DNA of 48,759 bases from UBA2922 sp035352555 (GTDB taxonomy: Bacteria; Bacillota; Clostridia; Oscillospirales; Oscillospiraceae), in contig DAOPXW010000002.1 in assembly GCA_035352555.1 (NCBI GenBank), positions 1 through 48,759 on the forward strand, given 5' to 3'. The notes beneath the pieces were generated by a model. That model ran no database searches. It was not told the DNA's origin and saw only the letters and a program-made list of their open reading frames with translations. The position numbers were made by a program, and so were the translations under genes. This document shows, in pieces, positions 24,508-33,075 of the stretch. The stretch's first letter is position 1; each line of letters starts with the position of its first letter.

Positions 24508-27237
24508 TTACTTGCCGGCCTTTTTCTTCAGGTCCTTGATGGCGATCCTGGCGGCGCGCTTGGCGGCGTAGGGCAGAACGCACTTGACCATCTCCTCGGT
24601 GCTGTGCATCTCGGAGCACTCCGGGTGATCGCGGAACAGATGGATGGCGTCAAACTCGCACCGGGTGGTGCACAAGCCGCAGCCGATGCAGCGGTTGGGA
24701 TCCACGATGCAGGCGCCGCAGCCCAGGCAGCGGGAGGCCTCCTTCTTCACCATGTCCTCGGTAAAGACGACGCGGTCGTTCTTGAAGGTCCCGGCCTTTT
24801 TGGGATCATGCCGCACCTCCTGACGGGCGGGCGCGTCGAAGCAGTCGATGGGGACGACCACGTTGCTCTTGTCCAGCTCGTAGAAATCTCTGGGGTTGCG
24901 GGCAAGGGTCAGGCTCTGGCCCGGATGGACGAAGCGGTGCAGGGAAACGGCGCCCTCGCGGCCGGCCGCGATCGCGTCGATGGCGAACTTGGGCCCGGTG
25001 ACCACGTCGCCGCCCACAAAGATGTCAGGCTCGGCGGACTGATAGGTGACGGCATCCGCTTCGGCGCGGCCCTTCTTGTCGGTCTTCAGCGCGCCCACAT
25101 CCAGGGTGCCCCAGTCGATGGCCTGGCCGATGGCGCCGATGACGGTGCTGACCTTCAGTGTCTTGAATTCGCCGGTGGAAACAGGCGCCCTGCGGCCCTT
25201 TTCGTCGGGCTCGCCCAGTGTCATGATCTCCACCTTCAGGCCGTTGACCTTGCCGTCGGCGGTGCCGGTGATCTCCACGGGGGCGCTGAGATAGCAGAAC
25301 TTCACGCCTTCGGCCATGGCTTCGGCGACTTCCTCGGGATCGGCGGGCAGCTCGGCTTCGCTGCGGCGGTAGACGATGCTGGCCTCCTCCGCGCCCAGGC
25401 GGACGGCGGTACGCACCACGTCCATGGCCACATTGCCGCCGCCGACCACGGCGACGCGCTTGCCGATCTTGACCTCGTTGCCCAGATTGACCTCGCGCAG
25501 GAAGTCCACACCGCCCCAGACGCCGGCCAGCTCTTCGCCGGGGACGTTCAGCCTTGTGCTCTTCTGTGCGCCGATGGCGATATAAAAGCCCTTGTAGCCC
25601 TGGCGGCGCAGCTCGGCGATGGTGATGTCCCTGCCGACCTCCACGCCGCATTTGAACCTGACGCCCATCTTCTTGAGAACGTCGATCTCGGCGTTGAGCA
25701 CTTTTTTCTCCAGACGGAAGGAGGGGATGCCCAGGGTCAGCATCCCGCCGGGGACCTTGTTCTTGTCGAACACGGTGACGTTGGCATAGCCCATCTCCGC
25801 CAGATAGTAAGCGCAGCTCATGCCCGCGGGGCCGGCGCCGATGACGGCGATCTTTTCCACATAGTCCACATCGGGGGTCTTGTGACGGACCTTCATGGGG
25901 ATGTAGCGGTCTTTTTCATTGAGCTCCCGCTCGGCGATGAACTTTTTGATCTCGTCGATGGACACGGCGCGATCCAGACTGCCGCGGGTGCAGGCGTCCT
26001 CGCAGCGGCGGTTGCACACGCTGCCGCAGACGGCGGGGAAGGGGTTGTCCTTTTTGATGAGCTTCAGCGCGTCCAGATAGCGGCCTTCGCCGGCCATCTT
26101 GATATAGCCCTGAATGGCGATGTGGGCCGGGCAGGCGGACTTGCAGGGAGCGGTGCCGCTCTCGTGGCAGTTCCGCTCGTTGTCGTTCATGTAGTTCTTG
26201 TTCCACTTTTCCTCGCCCCAGTGGTTGTCGTCGGGCAGCTCCTGCCTGGGATACCGGACGGGGCCTTCCTTGGTGCACAGCTTCTGGCCCAGCTTGGCGG
26301 CGCCGGCGGGGCAGACCTCCACGCACTTGCCGCAGGCCACGCAGTTTTTCGTCTCCACATGGGCGCGGTAGGCGGAGGCGGACATGTTGGGGGTGTTGAA
26401 CAGCTGGCTGGTGCGCAGGGCGAAGCAGACGCCCGGCTCGCAGTTGCAGATGGCAAAGATCTTGTTCTCGCCGTCGATATTGGTGATCTGGTGGACATAG
26501 CCGTTGTCCTCCGCGCGCTGCAGGATGCGCATGGCCTCGTCATAGGTGATGCTGTGGCCCTTGCCGGTCTCCTCGCAATAGCGGGCCAGGGTGCCCACGG
26601 AGATGCACAGCTCGTCCTGCAGCTCGCCGCAGCCCTTGCCGGCCAGTCTTGCCGCGTTGCGGCAGGAGCAGTAGCCCACGCCGATCTGGCCCTCGTACTT
26701 CTTCAGCCAGTGGGAGAGGTGCTCCACGCTGACGGACTGGCTGGTGGCGGGGATGGCCTTCTCCACGGGGATGACGTGCATACCCGCGCCGGCGCCGCCG
26801 GGAGGGATCATCTCGGTCATACCGGCCAGAGGCAGAAACGTGAGCCGTTCGAAGCTGGTGGCCAGCTTGGGATACGCTTCCACCTGGTCCAGAACCATGT
26901 TCGTCATCTCGGCGAGGCCGGGGACGAAAACCTGCACATAGAACTTTTTCACGTTTTCGGGGTTGTCCCAGTTGTATTCCACAACGCCCTTCTTTGCGGC
27001 GTCCGTCAGGACCTCCTCCAGATGCGCGGGTTCGGTACCGGTGATCGCGGCGATCTCCTCAAGCGTCTTGGGCTTGCGCAGCCCCATCTTGAGCATGATC
27101 GCGGCCAGCTCGTCCGAGCAGAGGAGGTCCAGGATGTAATATTCGGGGTCTTCTTCAGTGAGCTTCTTGAGCCCAAGCTGATAAGGGACCCGGCTGGTAA
27201 TCATCTTGCCAAGCAGACAGATCAGTTCTCTTGCCAT
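24508..27237 (-). CDS. Large multi-cluster Fe-S/FAD NAD(P)H oxidoreductase (GltD-like) with N-terminal winged-helix-like region
   Basis: The 909 residues read as four blocks. First is a helical/winged-helix-like region (about 15-85; TLEEIAAITGTEPAHLEEVL). A cysteine-rich ferredoxin-like block follows, with CSC, CNCEPGVC and C299-x2-C302-x2-C305-x3-C309-P. Then comes a GltD/dihydropyrimidine-dehydrogenase-type module, with C365 and C369 of its N-terminal Fe-S domain, CGSVCNRRCEDAC, FAD motif VIGAGPAGMSC near 462 and NAD(P)H motif VVGGGNVAMD near 594. Last is a 2[4Fe-4S] ferredoxin tail starting at C837. It should move electrons between NAD(P)H and ferredoxin or a partner reductase. The ATG at 27237 follows GGAGGA; hypA is next in the operon. 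The partner is unknown. Confidence 0.8.
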   Translation of the reverse strand: MARELICLLGKMITSRVPYQLGLKKLTEEDPEYYILDLLCSDELAAIMLKMGLRKPKTLEEIAAITGTEPAHLEEVLTDAAKKGVVEYNWDNPENVKKFYVQVFVPGLAEMTNMVLDQVEAYPKLATSFERLTFLPLAGMTEMIPPGGAGAGMHVIPVEKAIPATSQSVSVEHLSHWLKKYEGQIGVGYCSCRNAARLAGKGCGELQDELCISVGTLARYCEETGKGHSITYDEAMRILQRAEDNGYVHQITNIDGENKIFAICNCEPGVCFALRTSQLFNTPNMSASAYRAHVETKNCVACGKCVEVCPAGAAKLGQKLCTKEGPVRYPRQELPDDNHWGEEKWNKNYMNDNERNCHESGTAPCKSACPAHIAIQGYIKMAGEGRYLDALKLIKKDNPFPAVCGSVCNRRCEDACTRGSLDRAVSIDEIKKFIAERELNEKDRYIPMKVRHKTPDVDYVEKIAVIGAGPAGMSCAYYLAEMGYANVTVFDKNKVPGGMLTLGIPSFRLEKKVLNAEIDVLKKMGVRFKCGVEVGRDITIAELRRQGYKGFYIAIGAQKSTRLNVPGEELAGVWGGVDFLREVNLGNEVKIGKRVAVVGGGNVAMDVVRTAVRLGAEEASIVYRRSEAELPADPEEVAEAMAEGVKFCYLSAPVEITGTADGKVNGLKVEIMTLGEPDEKGRRAPVSTGEFKTLKVSTVIGAIGQAIDWGTLDVGALKTDKKGRAEADAVTYQSAEPDIFVGGDVVTGPKFAIDAIAAGREGAVSLHRFVHPGQSLTLARNPRDFYELDKSNVVVPIDCFDAPARQEVRHDPKKAGTFKNDRVVFTEDMVKKEASRCLGCGACIVDPNRCIGCGLCTTRCEFDAIHLFRDHPECSEMHSTEEMVKCVLPYAAKRAARIAIKDLKKKAGK

Positions 27238-27277
27238 TTTGCAGGCTCCTCCCAAAAAAATTTTTGTGCGCCATGCG

Positions 27278-27307
27278 TTGATTTATACACGCCTATAATA
27301 CTATACT
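27278..27307 (+). promoter_or_regulatory. Candidate promoter for the amidohydrolase operon
   Basis: TTGATT (27278-27283), an 18-base spacer and TATACT (27302-27307) lie about 100 bases before the ATG. The same AT-rich patch, read on the minus strand, offers TTGCAT/TATTAT for the divergent flavoprotein gene. Confidence 0.45.
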
Positions 27308-27408
27308 TTTATTTGAATATGCAATAGCCAAAATCCGTAAGGGCGCAGCAAGCCCGCCCGCCAGGGCGAATTCCGCGGGAGGAAAACTTTGATTTGGAGG
27401 AGAACCGT

Positions 27409-28977
27409 ATGAAATGCTACAAAGGCAACATCCTGACCGTCAACAAAAACGACGAGGTTTTTGAATATCTCGTGGAGCAAAACGGCCGAATCCGGTATGT
27501 CGGGAACGACCTGCCGAAAAAGTACCGCCGGGCGGAGCTGATCGACCTGGGCGGCAGGGCGCTGATCCCGGCCTTTGCCGACACCCACCAGCACTTTGCC
27601 TCGTTTTCCGTCTTCAACGCGGGGCTGAATGTGATGGAGGCGGAGTCCAACGAAGAAATTTTGCGCATGGCGGCGAACTATGCAAAAGAATGCGACCAGA
27701 AGCTTCTGGTCGCATTCGGCGCGTCCCCCTATTCCGTCCGGGAGAGAAAGCTGGTCAGCAGGGCGGAATTGGACCGCGTCTGCCCGGACAAGCCGTTTTT
27801 CGTGGTCAAGTACGACGGCCACGCCTGCGTGGTCAATACGGCGCTGCTCAAGAAGGTCGAACGAAAAGTGAAGAAGCTCCGGGGCTACCATCCCGACACC
27901 GGCGAGATGAATCAGGAAGCCTTTTTCGCGGTTTCCGACGCGGTGACGAATTCCGTGGAGATCCCCGTGCTGCTCCGGGATATGCAGATGGCCGTGGATA
28001 CTGAAGCGTCAAAGGGGATCGGCATGGTCCACACGGTCAGCGGGGTGGGCTTCCCCATGAATCTGGACATCAGCACGGAAAAGCTGTTCGCCAAAAGCGT
28101 GCAGGGCGGCTTCCAGCTTCGCGTCTTTCCCCAGAGCATGAATCCGAAGGTGGCCGTGTCGAGACACCTCCCCCGGATCGGCGGCTGTTTTCAGTGCGCG
28201 CTGGACGGCTGCTTCGGTTCGCAGGACGCCGCCATGAACGAGCCGTATGCCAACAATCCGGCCAACAGCGGAGTGCTTTATTATTCCGACGACCAGGTCG
28301 CGGAATTCTGCAGGCAGGCCAACCGGCTGGGTCTGCAGATTGAGATGCACGCTATTGGCGACAGGGCGTTTGACCAGGCCTGCCGGGCGCTGAAGGCCGC
28401 GCTGTACGATTGCCCCAGAGCGGATCACCGCCACGGCATCATCCACGCCTGCATCCCGACGGAGGAGGGAATGGAGATCTGCGAAAAGTACCGCATCCAG
28501 CTGCCCATGCAGATCGCCTTCGACAACTGGCGTCAGGAGCCGTCCGAATATACGGAGAGCATCCTCGGCAAAGAGCGCAACGGGCGGCTGAATCCCGTAA
28601 AGAGCTTTACGGACAGAGGCTGCGTCGTCTCTTTCGGCAGCGACGGTCCCTGCACCGACCCGGACCCCATCGTCTGGCTGTATAAGGCGGTCAACCACTC
28701 CAACCCCAGGGAAGCGGTCGGTATCCGGCAGGCGCTGAGGATGGCGACCTACAATGGCTATTGGACCACCTTCGACGACCTCCAGCGCGGCTCGCTGGAG
28801 GTCGGAAAGCTGGCGGATATGGTGATCCTGTCGAAAAATCCGTACACTGTGCCCGCAGAAGAATTGATGGACCTGAAGGTGGAAAAACTGTTCCTCGGCG
28901 GCGCGGAATACAAAAATCAGACCCAAAGCGCGGCCGCGGCCGTGCTAAAAGGGCTCGTATCCGGGAAACGCTTCTGA
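27409..28977 (+). CDS. Amidohydrolase-superfamily hydrolase (YtcJ-like)
   Basis: This 522-residue protein has an N-terminal beta-sandwich piece (GNILTVNKNDEVFEYLVEQNG). The metal-dependent TIM barrel follows, with the DTHQH metal motif (in PAFADTHQHF), later histidines (IEMHAIGDRAFD, HGIIHA) and the aspartate segment VSFGSDGPCTD, and a closing GKLADMVILSKNP. Relatives hydrolyse amide or imine bonds, including cyclic amides and N-acyl compounds. The ATG at 27409 follows TTTGGAGGAG; a TTG at 27394 is that ribosome-binding site itself. It opens a plus-strand run with the AmmeMemoRadiSam genes and the ABC importer. The substrate is unknown. Confidence 0.85.
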   Translation: MKCYKGNILTVNKNDEVFEYLVEQNGRIRYVGNDLPKKYRRAELIDLGGRALIPAFADTHQHFASFSVFNAGLNVMEAESNEEILRMAANYAKECDQKLLVAFGASPYSVRERKLVSRAELDRVCPDKPFFVVKYDGHACVVNTALLKKVERKVKKLRGYHPDTGEMNQEAFFAVSDAVTNSVEIPVLLRDMQMAVDTEASKGIGMVHTVSGVGFPMNLDISTEKLFAKSVQGGFQLRVFPQSMNPKVAVSRHLPRIGGCFQCALDGCFGSQDAAMNEPYANNPANSGVLYYSDDQVAEFCRQANRLGLQIEMHAIGDRAFDQACRALKAALYDCPRADHRHGIIHACIPTEEGMEICEKYRIQLPMQIAFDNWRQEPSEYTESILGKERNGRLNPVKSFTDRGCVVSFGSDGPCTDPDPIVWLYKAVNHSNPREAVGIRQALRMATYNGYWTTFDDLQRGSLEVGKLADMVILSKNPYTVPAEELMDLKVEKLFLGGAEYKNQTQSAAAAVLKGLVSGKRF

Positions 28978-29045
28978 AACAGGAGGCGGAGAATCGGAAA
29001 GATGCCGCCGGGAGAGAACGCGGAAAGAAGAAGGAAGGAGACCGT

Positions 29046-30440
29046 ATGGCAATTATCAATGCGATCATGGTACCGCACCCGCCGCTCATTCTACCGCAGG
29101 TGGGGCGGGGCGAGGAAAAGGGAATTCAGGCCACGGTGGACGCCTACCGCCGGGCGTGCCGCTTTGTGGCGGAGGCCGGGCCGGACGTGCTGGCGGTCAC
29201 CACGCCCCACAGCGTCGCGTATGCCGACTGGTTCCACATCTCGCCGGGGCCGGGCGCGTCCGGGAGCTTTGGGCAGTTCCGGGCGCCGGAGGTGCGGGTC
29301 GACGCCGAATACGACACGGCGCTGGTGGACGAGCTGTGCCGGCTGGCCCGGAAAGAGGATCTCCCCGCCGGGACGGCGGGGGAGAAAAGCGCCGCGCTGG
29401 ACCACGCGACGATGATCCCGCTGTACTTTCTTAAGGAGGCCTACGGGGACGCGCCGCTGCCGCCCGTTGTCCGGATCGGGCTGTCGGGGCTGCCGCTTAC
29501 CGAGCATTACCGGCTGGGGATGCTGCTTCGCGAGGCGGCGGAGCGGCTGGGCCGCCGCGTGTCGGTGGTGGCCAGCGGCGATCTGTCCCACCGGCTCACC
29601 AGGGAAGGCCCCTACGGCTTTGCCGCGGAGGGGCCCGACTATGACGCGCGCATCATGGACGTCATGGGCCGCGCGGCCTTCGGCGAGCTGTTCGCTTTCT
29701 CCGACGCCCTGTGCAGCCGGGCGGGCGAATGCGGGCACCGCTCGTTCACCATCATGGCGGGCTGCTTTGACGGACAGGCCGTCACGGGCAGGGCGCTGTC
29801 CCATGAGGGGCCCTTCGGCGTGGGCTACGGGGTGTGCCTCTTTACGCCCGGCGATCCGGACACCTCGCGCCGTTTTCTGGCCGCGGCGCAGGCAGGGGAA
29901 CAGGCGCGGCTGGCGGCGCGCAGGGCCGGGGAGGACGCCTGCGTCCGCCTGGTCAGACTGTCCGTGGAGACCTACGTGACTACCCGCCGGCGGGCGGCGC
30001 TGCCGGCGGATGTCCCGGCGGAGCTCACGGCCCGCCGCGCGGGCGTGTTCACCACGCTGCACAAAAACGGGCAGCTCCGCGGCTGCATCGGGACGACGGA
30101 GCCCACCACGGACAACGTGGCGCTGGAGATTCTGCAAAACGGCGTCTCCGCCTGCTCCCGGGACCCCAGATTCCCGCCCGTCACGGCGGAGGAACTGCCG
30201 CTGCTGGAATACAGCGTGGACGTGCTGACGCCCCCGGAGGAGATCGGCTCCCCGGCGCAGCTCGACGTCAGGCGCTACGGCGTGATCGTCTCCTGCGGGG
30301 GCCGCAGGGGACTGCTGCTGCCCGATCTGGACGGCGTCGATACCGTGGCCGAACAGGTCGCCATCGCAAGGCGCAAGGGCGGCATCGGCCCGGACGAACC
30401 CGTCCGCCTGCAGCGCTTCGAGGTGATCCGCCATGTCTGA
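29046..30440 (+). CDS. Fused AmmeMemoRadiSam proteins B and A (MEMO-like plus AMMECR1 domain)
   Basis: The 464 residues start with a MEMO/class III extradiol dioxygenase-like domain (about 1-275). It has VPHPPLILPQVGRGEEK, a VTTPHSV strand, and VVASGDLSH, a position that carries a metal-site histidine in LigB relatives. From about 285 to the end is an AMMECR1 domain with LRGCIG at 344-349 and the GVFTTLHKNG and SVDVLTPPEEI segments. In many bacteria these are two proteins; here they are one chain. Their function is unknown; they co-occur with a dedicated radical-SAM enzyme, which is the next gene (8-base overlap). The ATG at 29046 follows AAGGAG; the ORF is open far upstream but overlaps the amidohydrolase. 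Confidence 0.88.
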   Translation: MAIINAIMVPHPPLILPQVGRGEEKGIQATVDAYRRACRFVAEAGPDVLAVTTPHSVAYADWFHISPGPGASGSFGQFRAPEVRVDAEYDTALVDELCRLARKEDLPAGTAGEKSAALDHATMIPLYFLKEAYGDAPLPPVVRIGLSGLPLTEHYRLGMLLREAAERLGRRVSVVASGDLSHRLTREGPYGFAAEGPDYDARIMDVMGRAAFGELFAFSDALCSRAGECGHRSFTIMAGCFDGQAVTGRALSHEGPFGVGYGVCLFTPGDPDTSRRFLAAAQAGEQARLAARRAGEDACVRLVRLSVETYVTTRRRAALPADVPAELTARRAGVFTTLHKNGQLRGCIGTTEPTTDNVALEILQNGVSACSRDPRFPPVTAEELPLLEYSVDVLTPPEEIGSPAQLDVRRYGVIVSCGGRRGLLLPDLDGVDTVAEQVAIARRKGGIGPDEPVRLQRFEVIRHV

Positions 30441-31263
30441 GCTCGTCTGCCCGGTCTGCTTCCGCCATTGCCGGCTGCGCGAGGGGCAGACCGGCTTCTG
30501 CCGGGGGCGGAAAAACGTGGCCGGGGCGTGCGTGTGCGCCAACTACGGCAGAGTGACGTCCCTGGCGCTGGACCCGGTGGAGAAGAAGCCGCTGGCGCGG
30601 TTTTTCCCCGGCTCGCTGGTGCTGTCCGCGGGCAGCTACGGCTGCAACATGGACTGCCCCTTCTGCCAGAACGACGCCATCTCCTGCGCCGACGACAAGA
30701 CGGCCGCGTGGGAGACCGTGGCGCCGGAGACGCTGGCGGAGTACGCCGAGAAATTGAAGCCGCGGGGGAATATCGGGGTGGCCTTCACCTATAACGAGCC
30801 GCTGATCGGCTATGAATATGTGCGGGATACCGCCCGGTTGGTGCGGGAGCGGGGCATGAAGAACGTGGTGGTGACCAACGGCGCGTTCTGCCCCGGGACG
30901 CTGGAACAGGTGCTGCCCTACGCGGACGCCTTCAACATCGACCTGAAGGGCTTTTCCCCGGAATGGTACGCCGCCCTGGGGGGCGATCTGGAAACGGTGA
31001 AAGCCTTTATCGTCCGGGCCGCCGCGGTTTCCCATGTGGAGCTGACGGCGCTGATCGTCCCCGACGGGAACGATTCGGAGCGCGAGATGCGTGCGCTGGC
31101 GGACTGGGTGGCGTCGGTGGACAGGACCATTCCGCTGCACATCACCCGGTTTTTTCCGAGACGAAAATACGCGGATCGGGCGCCCACGGACATCCCCCTG
31201 CTGAGACGCCTGGCCGCCGCCGCTGGGGAGCGGCTGGATACGGTGCTGATCGGGAATCTCTGA
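30433..31263 (+). CDS. AmmeMemoRadiSam system radical SAM enzyme
   Basis: This 276-residue protein has a zinc-finger-like start (CPVCFRHC and GFCRGR). The radical-SAM motif is C71-x3-C75-x2-C78 (YGCNMDCPFCQND), which binds the [4Fe-4S] cluster that cleaves S-adenosylmethionine. FTYNEPLIGYEYV, NVVVTNGA and FNIDLKGFSPEWY are the typical barrel segments of this PflA-like family. Its ATG lies within the end of the MEMO-AMMECR1 gene. The reaction is not known; a glycyl-radical or modification role has been suggested from its similarity to activating enzymes. Confidence 0.9.
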   Translation: MSELVCPVCFRHCRLREGQTGFCRGRKNVAGACVCANYGRVTSLALDPVEKKPLARFFPGSLVLSAGSYGCNMDCPFCQNDAISCADDKTAAWETVAPETLAEYAEKLKPRGNIGVAFTYNEPLIGYEYVRDTARLVRERGMKNVVVTNGAFCPGTLEQVLPYADAFNIDLKGFSPEWYAALGGDLETVKAFIVRAAAVSHVELTALIVPDGNDSEREMRALADWVASVDRTIPLHITRFFPRRKYADRAPTDIPLLRRLAAAAGERLDTVLIGNL

Positions 31264-31295
31264 TTCCCCGGCGGCGGACAGGCTGTACAGCACAT

Positions 31296-31313
31296 TTTGC
31301 AATATTATTGAAA
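31296..31313 (+). promoter_or_regulatory. Near-palindromic AT-rich site upstream of the ABC importer
   Basis: TTTGCAATA and TTATTGAAA form an imperfect inverted repeat (7 of 9 positions) 72 bases before the binding-protein ATG. The 12 bases ATTTTGCAATAT (31294-31305) recur exactly at 47978-47989 in the operator of the flavoprotein operon. It is a candidate regulator site. Confidence 0.4.
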
Positions 31314-31384
31314 CTCCCGACTATTTCATTGCCGTTCGCCGTCTGCTATCATGGAAAGTACCAAATCTTTTCAGGAGGCCGACG

Positions 31385-33001
31385 ATGAAAAAGTTTCTTG
31401 CTTTTCTGCTTGCACTGACCCTGATCTGCGCCCTCGCCGCCTGCGGCACGGCGGCGAATCCCGGCGCCGGCGGCTCCGGCACGGTGGAGGCGGGCACGCT
31501 GCGCGTGGCCGCGCTGTACGATATCACCACCATGGATGTGGCGCAGACCACGGACAACTACATGGTGCCCATGAACGTGTTCGACCGGCTGTTTGAAGTC
31601 GAGGTCCAGTCCGACGGCAGCAGCAAGGTGGTGCCCAGCCTGTGCACGGACTATACCGTGTCCGGCGACGGCCTGACCTACACCTTCACCCTGCGGGACG
31701 GCGTGGTGTTCTCCAACGGCAGCGCCCTGACCGCCTCCGACGTGCAGTATACCTTTGAGCGGCTGCTCACCGCGGGCGGCGTCAACGACGATGTCCCGCT
31801 GGAGGTCCTGGGCGGCGAGGCGCTGAAAAACGGCGAAGCCCAGTCGCTGGAGGGCTTCAAGGTCATTGACGACACCCACTTCTCCATCACGCTGGCCGCC
31901 CCCAACGCCGGCTTCGTGGCGGAGCTCACCGGCCCGGGCGTGTCCATTGTGGACGCCGAAACCATGGCCAAGGTCAAAAACTTCGGCAAGGACTGCGCCG
32001 ATACCATCGGCACCGGCCCGTACGTGATCACGGAATGGTTGCCCAACGACCACTACACGCTGGTGTACAACGAAAAATACTGGGGCAAGAAGCCCTCCGT
32101 GACCAAGGTGATCGTCAGCATCGTGCCCGACGCCTCCACCCAGAATCTCCTGTATCAGAAGGGCGAGCTGGACATCCTCGATCTGGAGTCGCTGGATTCC
32201 ACCATCGTGCAGTCCACCTATAAGACCACCTATGCCGACAAGCTTGTGGTCGCGCCCCGGGTGGGATTGACCTATCTCGCCATGAACGAGAACAACAAGT
32301 ACCTCTCCGACGTCAGCGTGCGCAAGGCCGTGCAGATGGCCGTCGATGTGAATGCCATCATCAGCTCCGTCTACGGCGGCGACGCCGTGGCAGAGGCGGG
32401 GATCATCCCCACCGGCGTGTGGGGCCATAACGACGCGCTGCAGCGCGTGAGCTGCGATCCCGCCGGGGCCAAGGCCCTGCTGGAGAAGGCCGGTTATGCC
32501 GACGGCGAGGTGAAATTCGAGCTGTCCATGGATTCCTCCGCGACCTCCAGCACCCAGCTGGTGTATCAGATCGTGGCCGAGCAGCTGAAGGCCGCGGGCA
32601 TCACCGCCGAGATCAAGTCCTACGACGATTCCTCCTGGCTGGATCTGCGCAAATCCGGCGAGATGGACGCCTTTATCGCCAACTGGACCATGGACTATAA
32701 CGACCCGGCCAACATCATGTACACCTTCTTCGGCAGCCCGGATAAAACCAAGCTGAGAAGCCTGAATTTCGCGGATACCGCCGTGATGGCCCGGGTGGCC
32801 GCGGCTTCCGCCATCACCGACGACAACGCGCGCATGACGGAATATCAGGCGCTGGAAAAGATCATCGTTTCCGACGACGCGGCCTGGGTGCCGCTGTTTG
32901 AAAACACCCACCTCTTCGCCCTCGGCGACCGGGTCTCCGCTTTCGTGCCTTACTGGGCGGGCTACTCCAACTTCTACGCCAAGGACGTGACCCTGAAATA
33001 A
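31385..33001 (+). CDS. ABC importer substrate-binding lipoprotein, family 5 (peptide/nickel type)
   Basis: This 538-residue secreted lipoprotein has the signal peptide MKKFLAFLLALTL... with lipobox LAAC and C20, followed by a short Gly-rich linker. The bilobed SBP_bac_5 fold has the usual segments (YDIT...TMDVAQTTDNY, YTFTLRDGVVFSNGSALTASDV shown in part by LRDGVVFSNG, GTGPYVITEW). The start follows AGGAGG. Family members bind oligopeptides, nickel chelates, opines or glutathione; the pocket cannot be read here. It is the first gene of a complete importer operon, 121 bases after the radical-SAM gene. Confidence 0.92.
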   Translation: MKKFLAFLLALTLICALAACGTAANPGAGGSGTVEAGTLRVAALYDITTMDVAQTTDNYMVPMNVFDRLFEVEVQSDGSSKVVPSLCTDYTVSGDGLTYTFTLRDGVVFSNGSALTASDVQYTFERLLTAGGVNDDVPLEVLGGEALKNGEAQSLEGFKVIDDTHFSITLAAPNAGFVAELTGPGVSIVDAETMAKVKNFGKDCADTIGTGPYVITEWLPNDHYTLVYNEKYWGKKPSVTKVIVSIVPDASTQNLLYQKGELDILDLESLDSTIVQSTYKTTYADKLVVAPRVGLTYLAMNENNKYLSDVSVRKAVQMAVDVNAIISSVYGGDAVAEAGIIPTGVWGHNDALQRVSCDPAGAKALLEKAGYADGEVKFELSMDSSATSSTQLVYQIVAEQLKAAGITAEIKSYDDSSWLDLRKSGEMDAFIANWTMDYNDPANIMYTFFGSPDKTKLRSLNFADTAVMARVAAASAITDDNARMTEYQALEKIIVSDDAAWVPLFENTHLFALGDRVSAFVPYWAGYSNFYAKDVTLK

Positions 33002-33075
33002 TCCGGAAAACCGTTTTGCCAACAGGAGCGGGCGCGGAAAAATTCCGCGCCCGTATCCCGCGTTTGGAGGGTTCC

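Noticed and set aside
24481..27327. 948-codon open frame on the plus strand opposite the GltD-like flavoprotein
   Set aside because: Same cause: an antisense shadow of G+C-rich coding sequence with no recognisable motifs.
28761..29045. Longer N-terminus for the MEMO-AMMECR1 protein
   Set aside because: The 95 extra codons overlap the amidohydrolase gene in another frame and are Arg/Gly-rich. The ATG at 29046 has a good ribosome-binding site and matches the family start.
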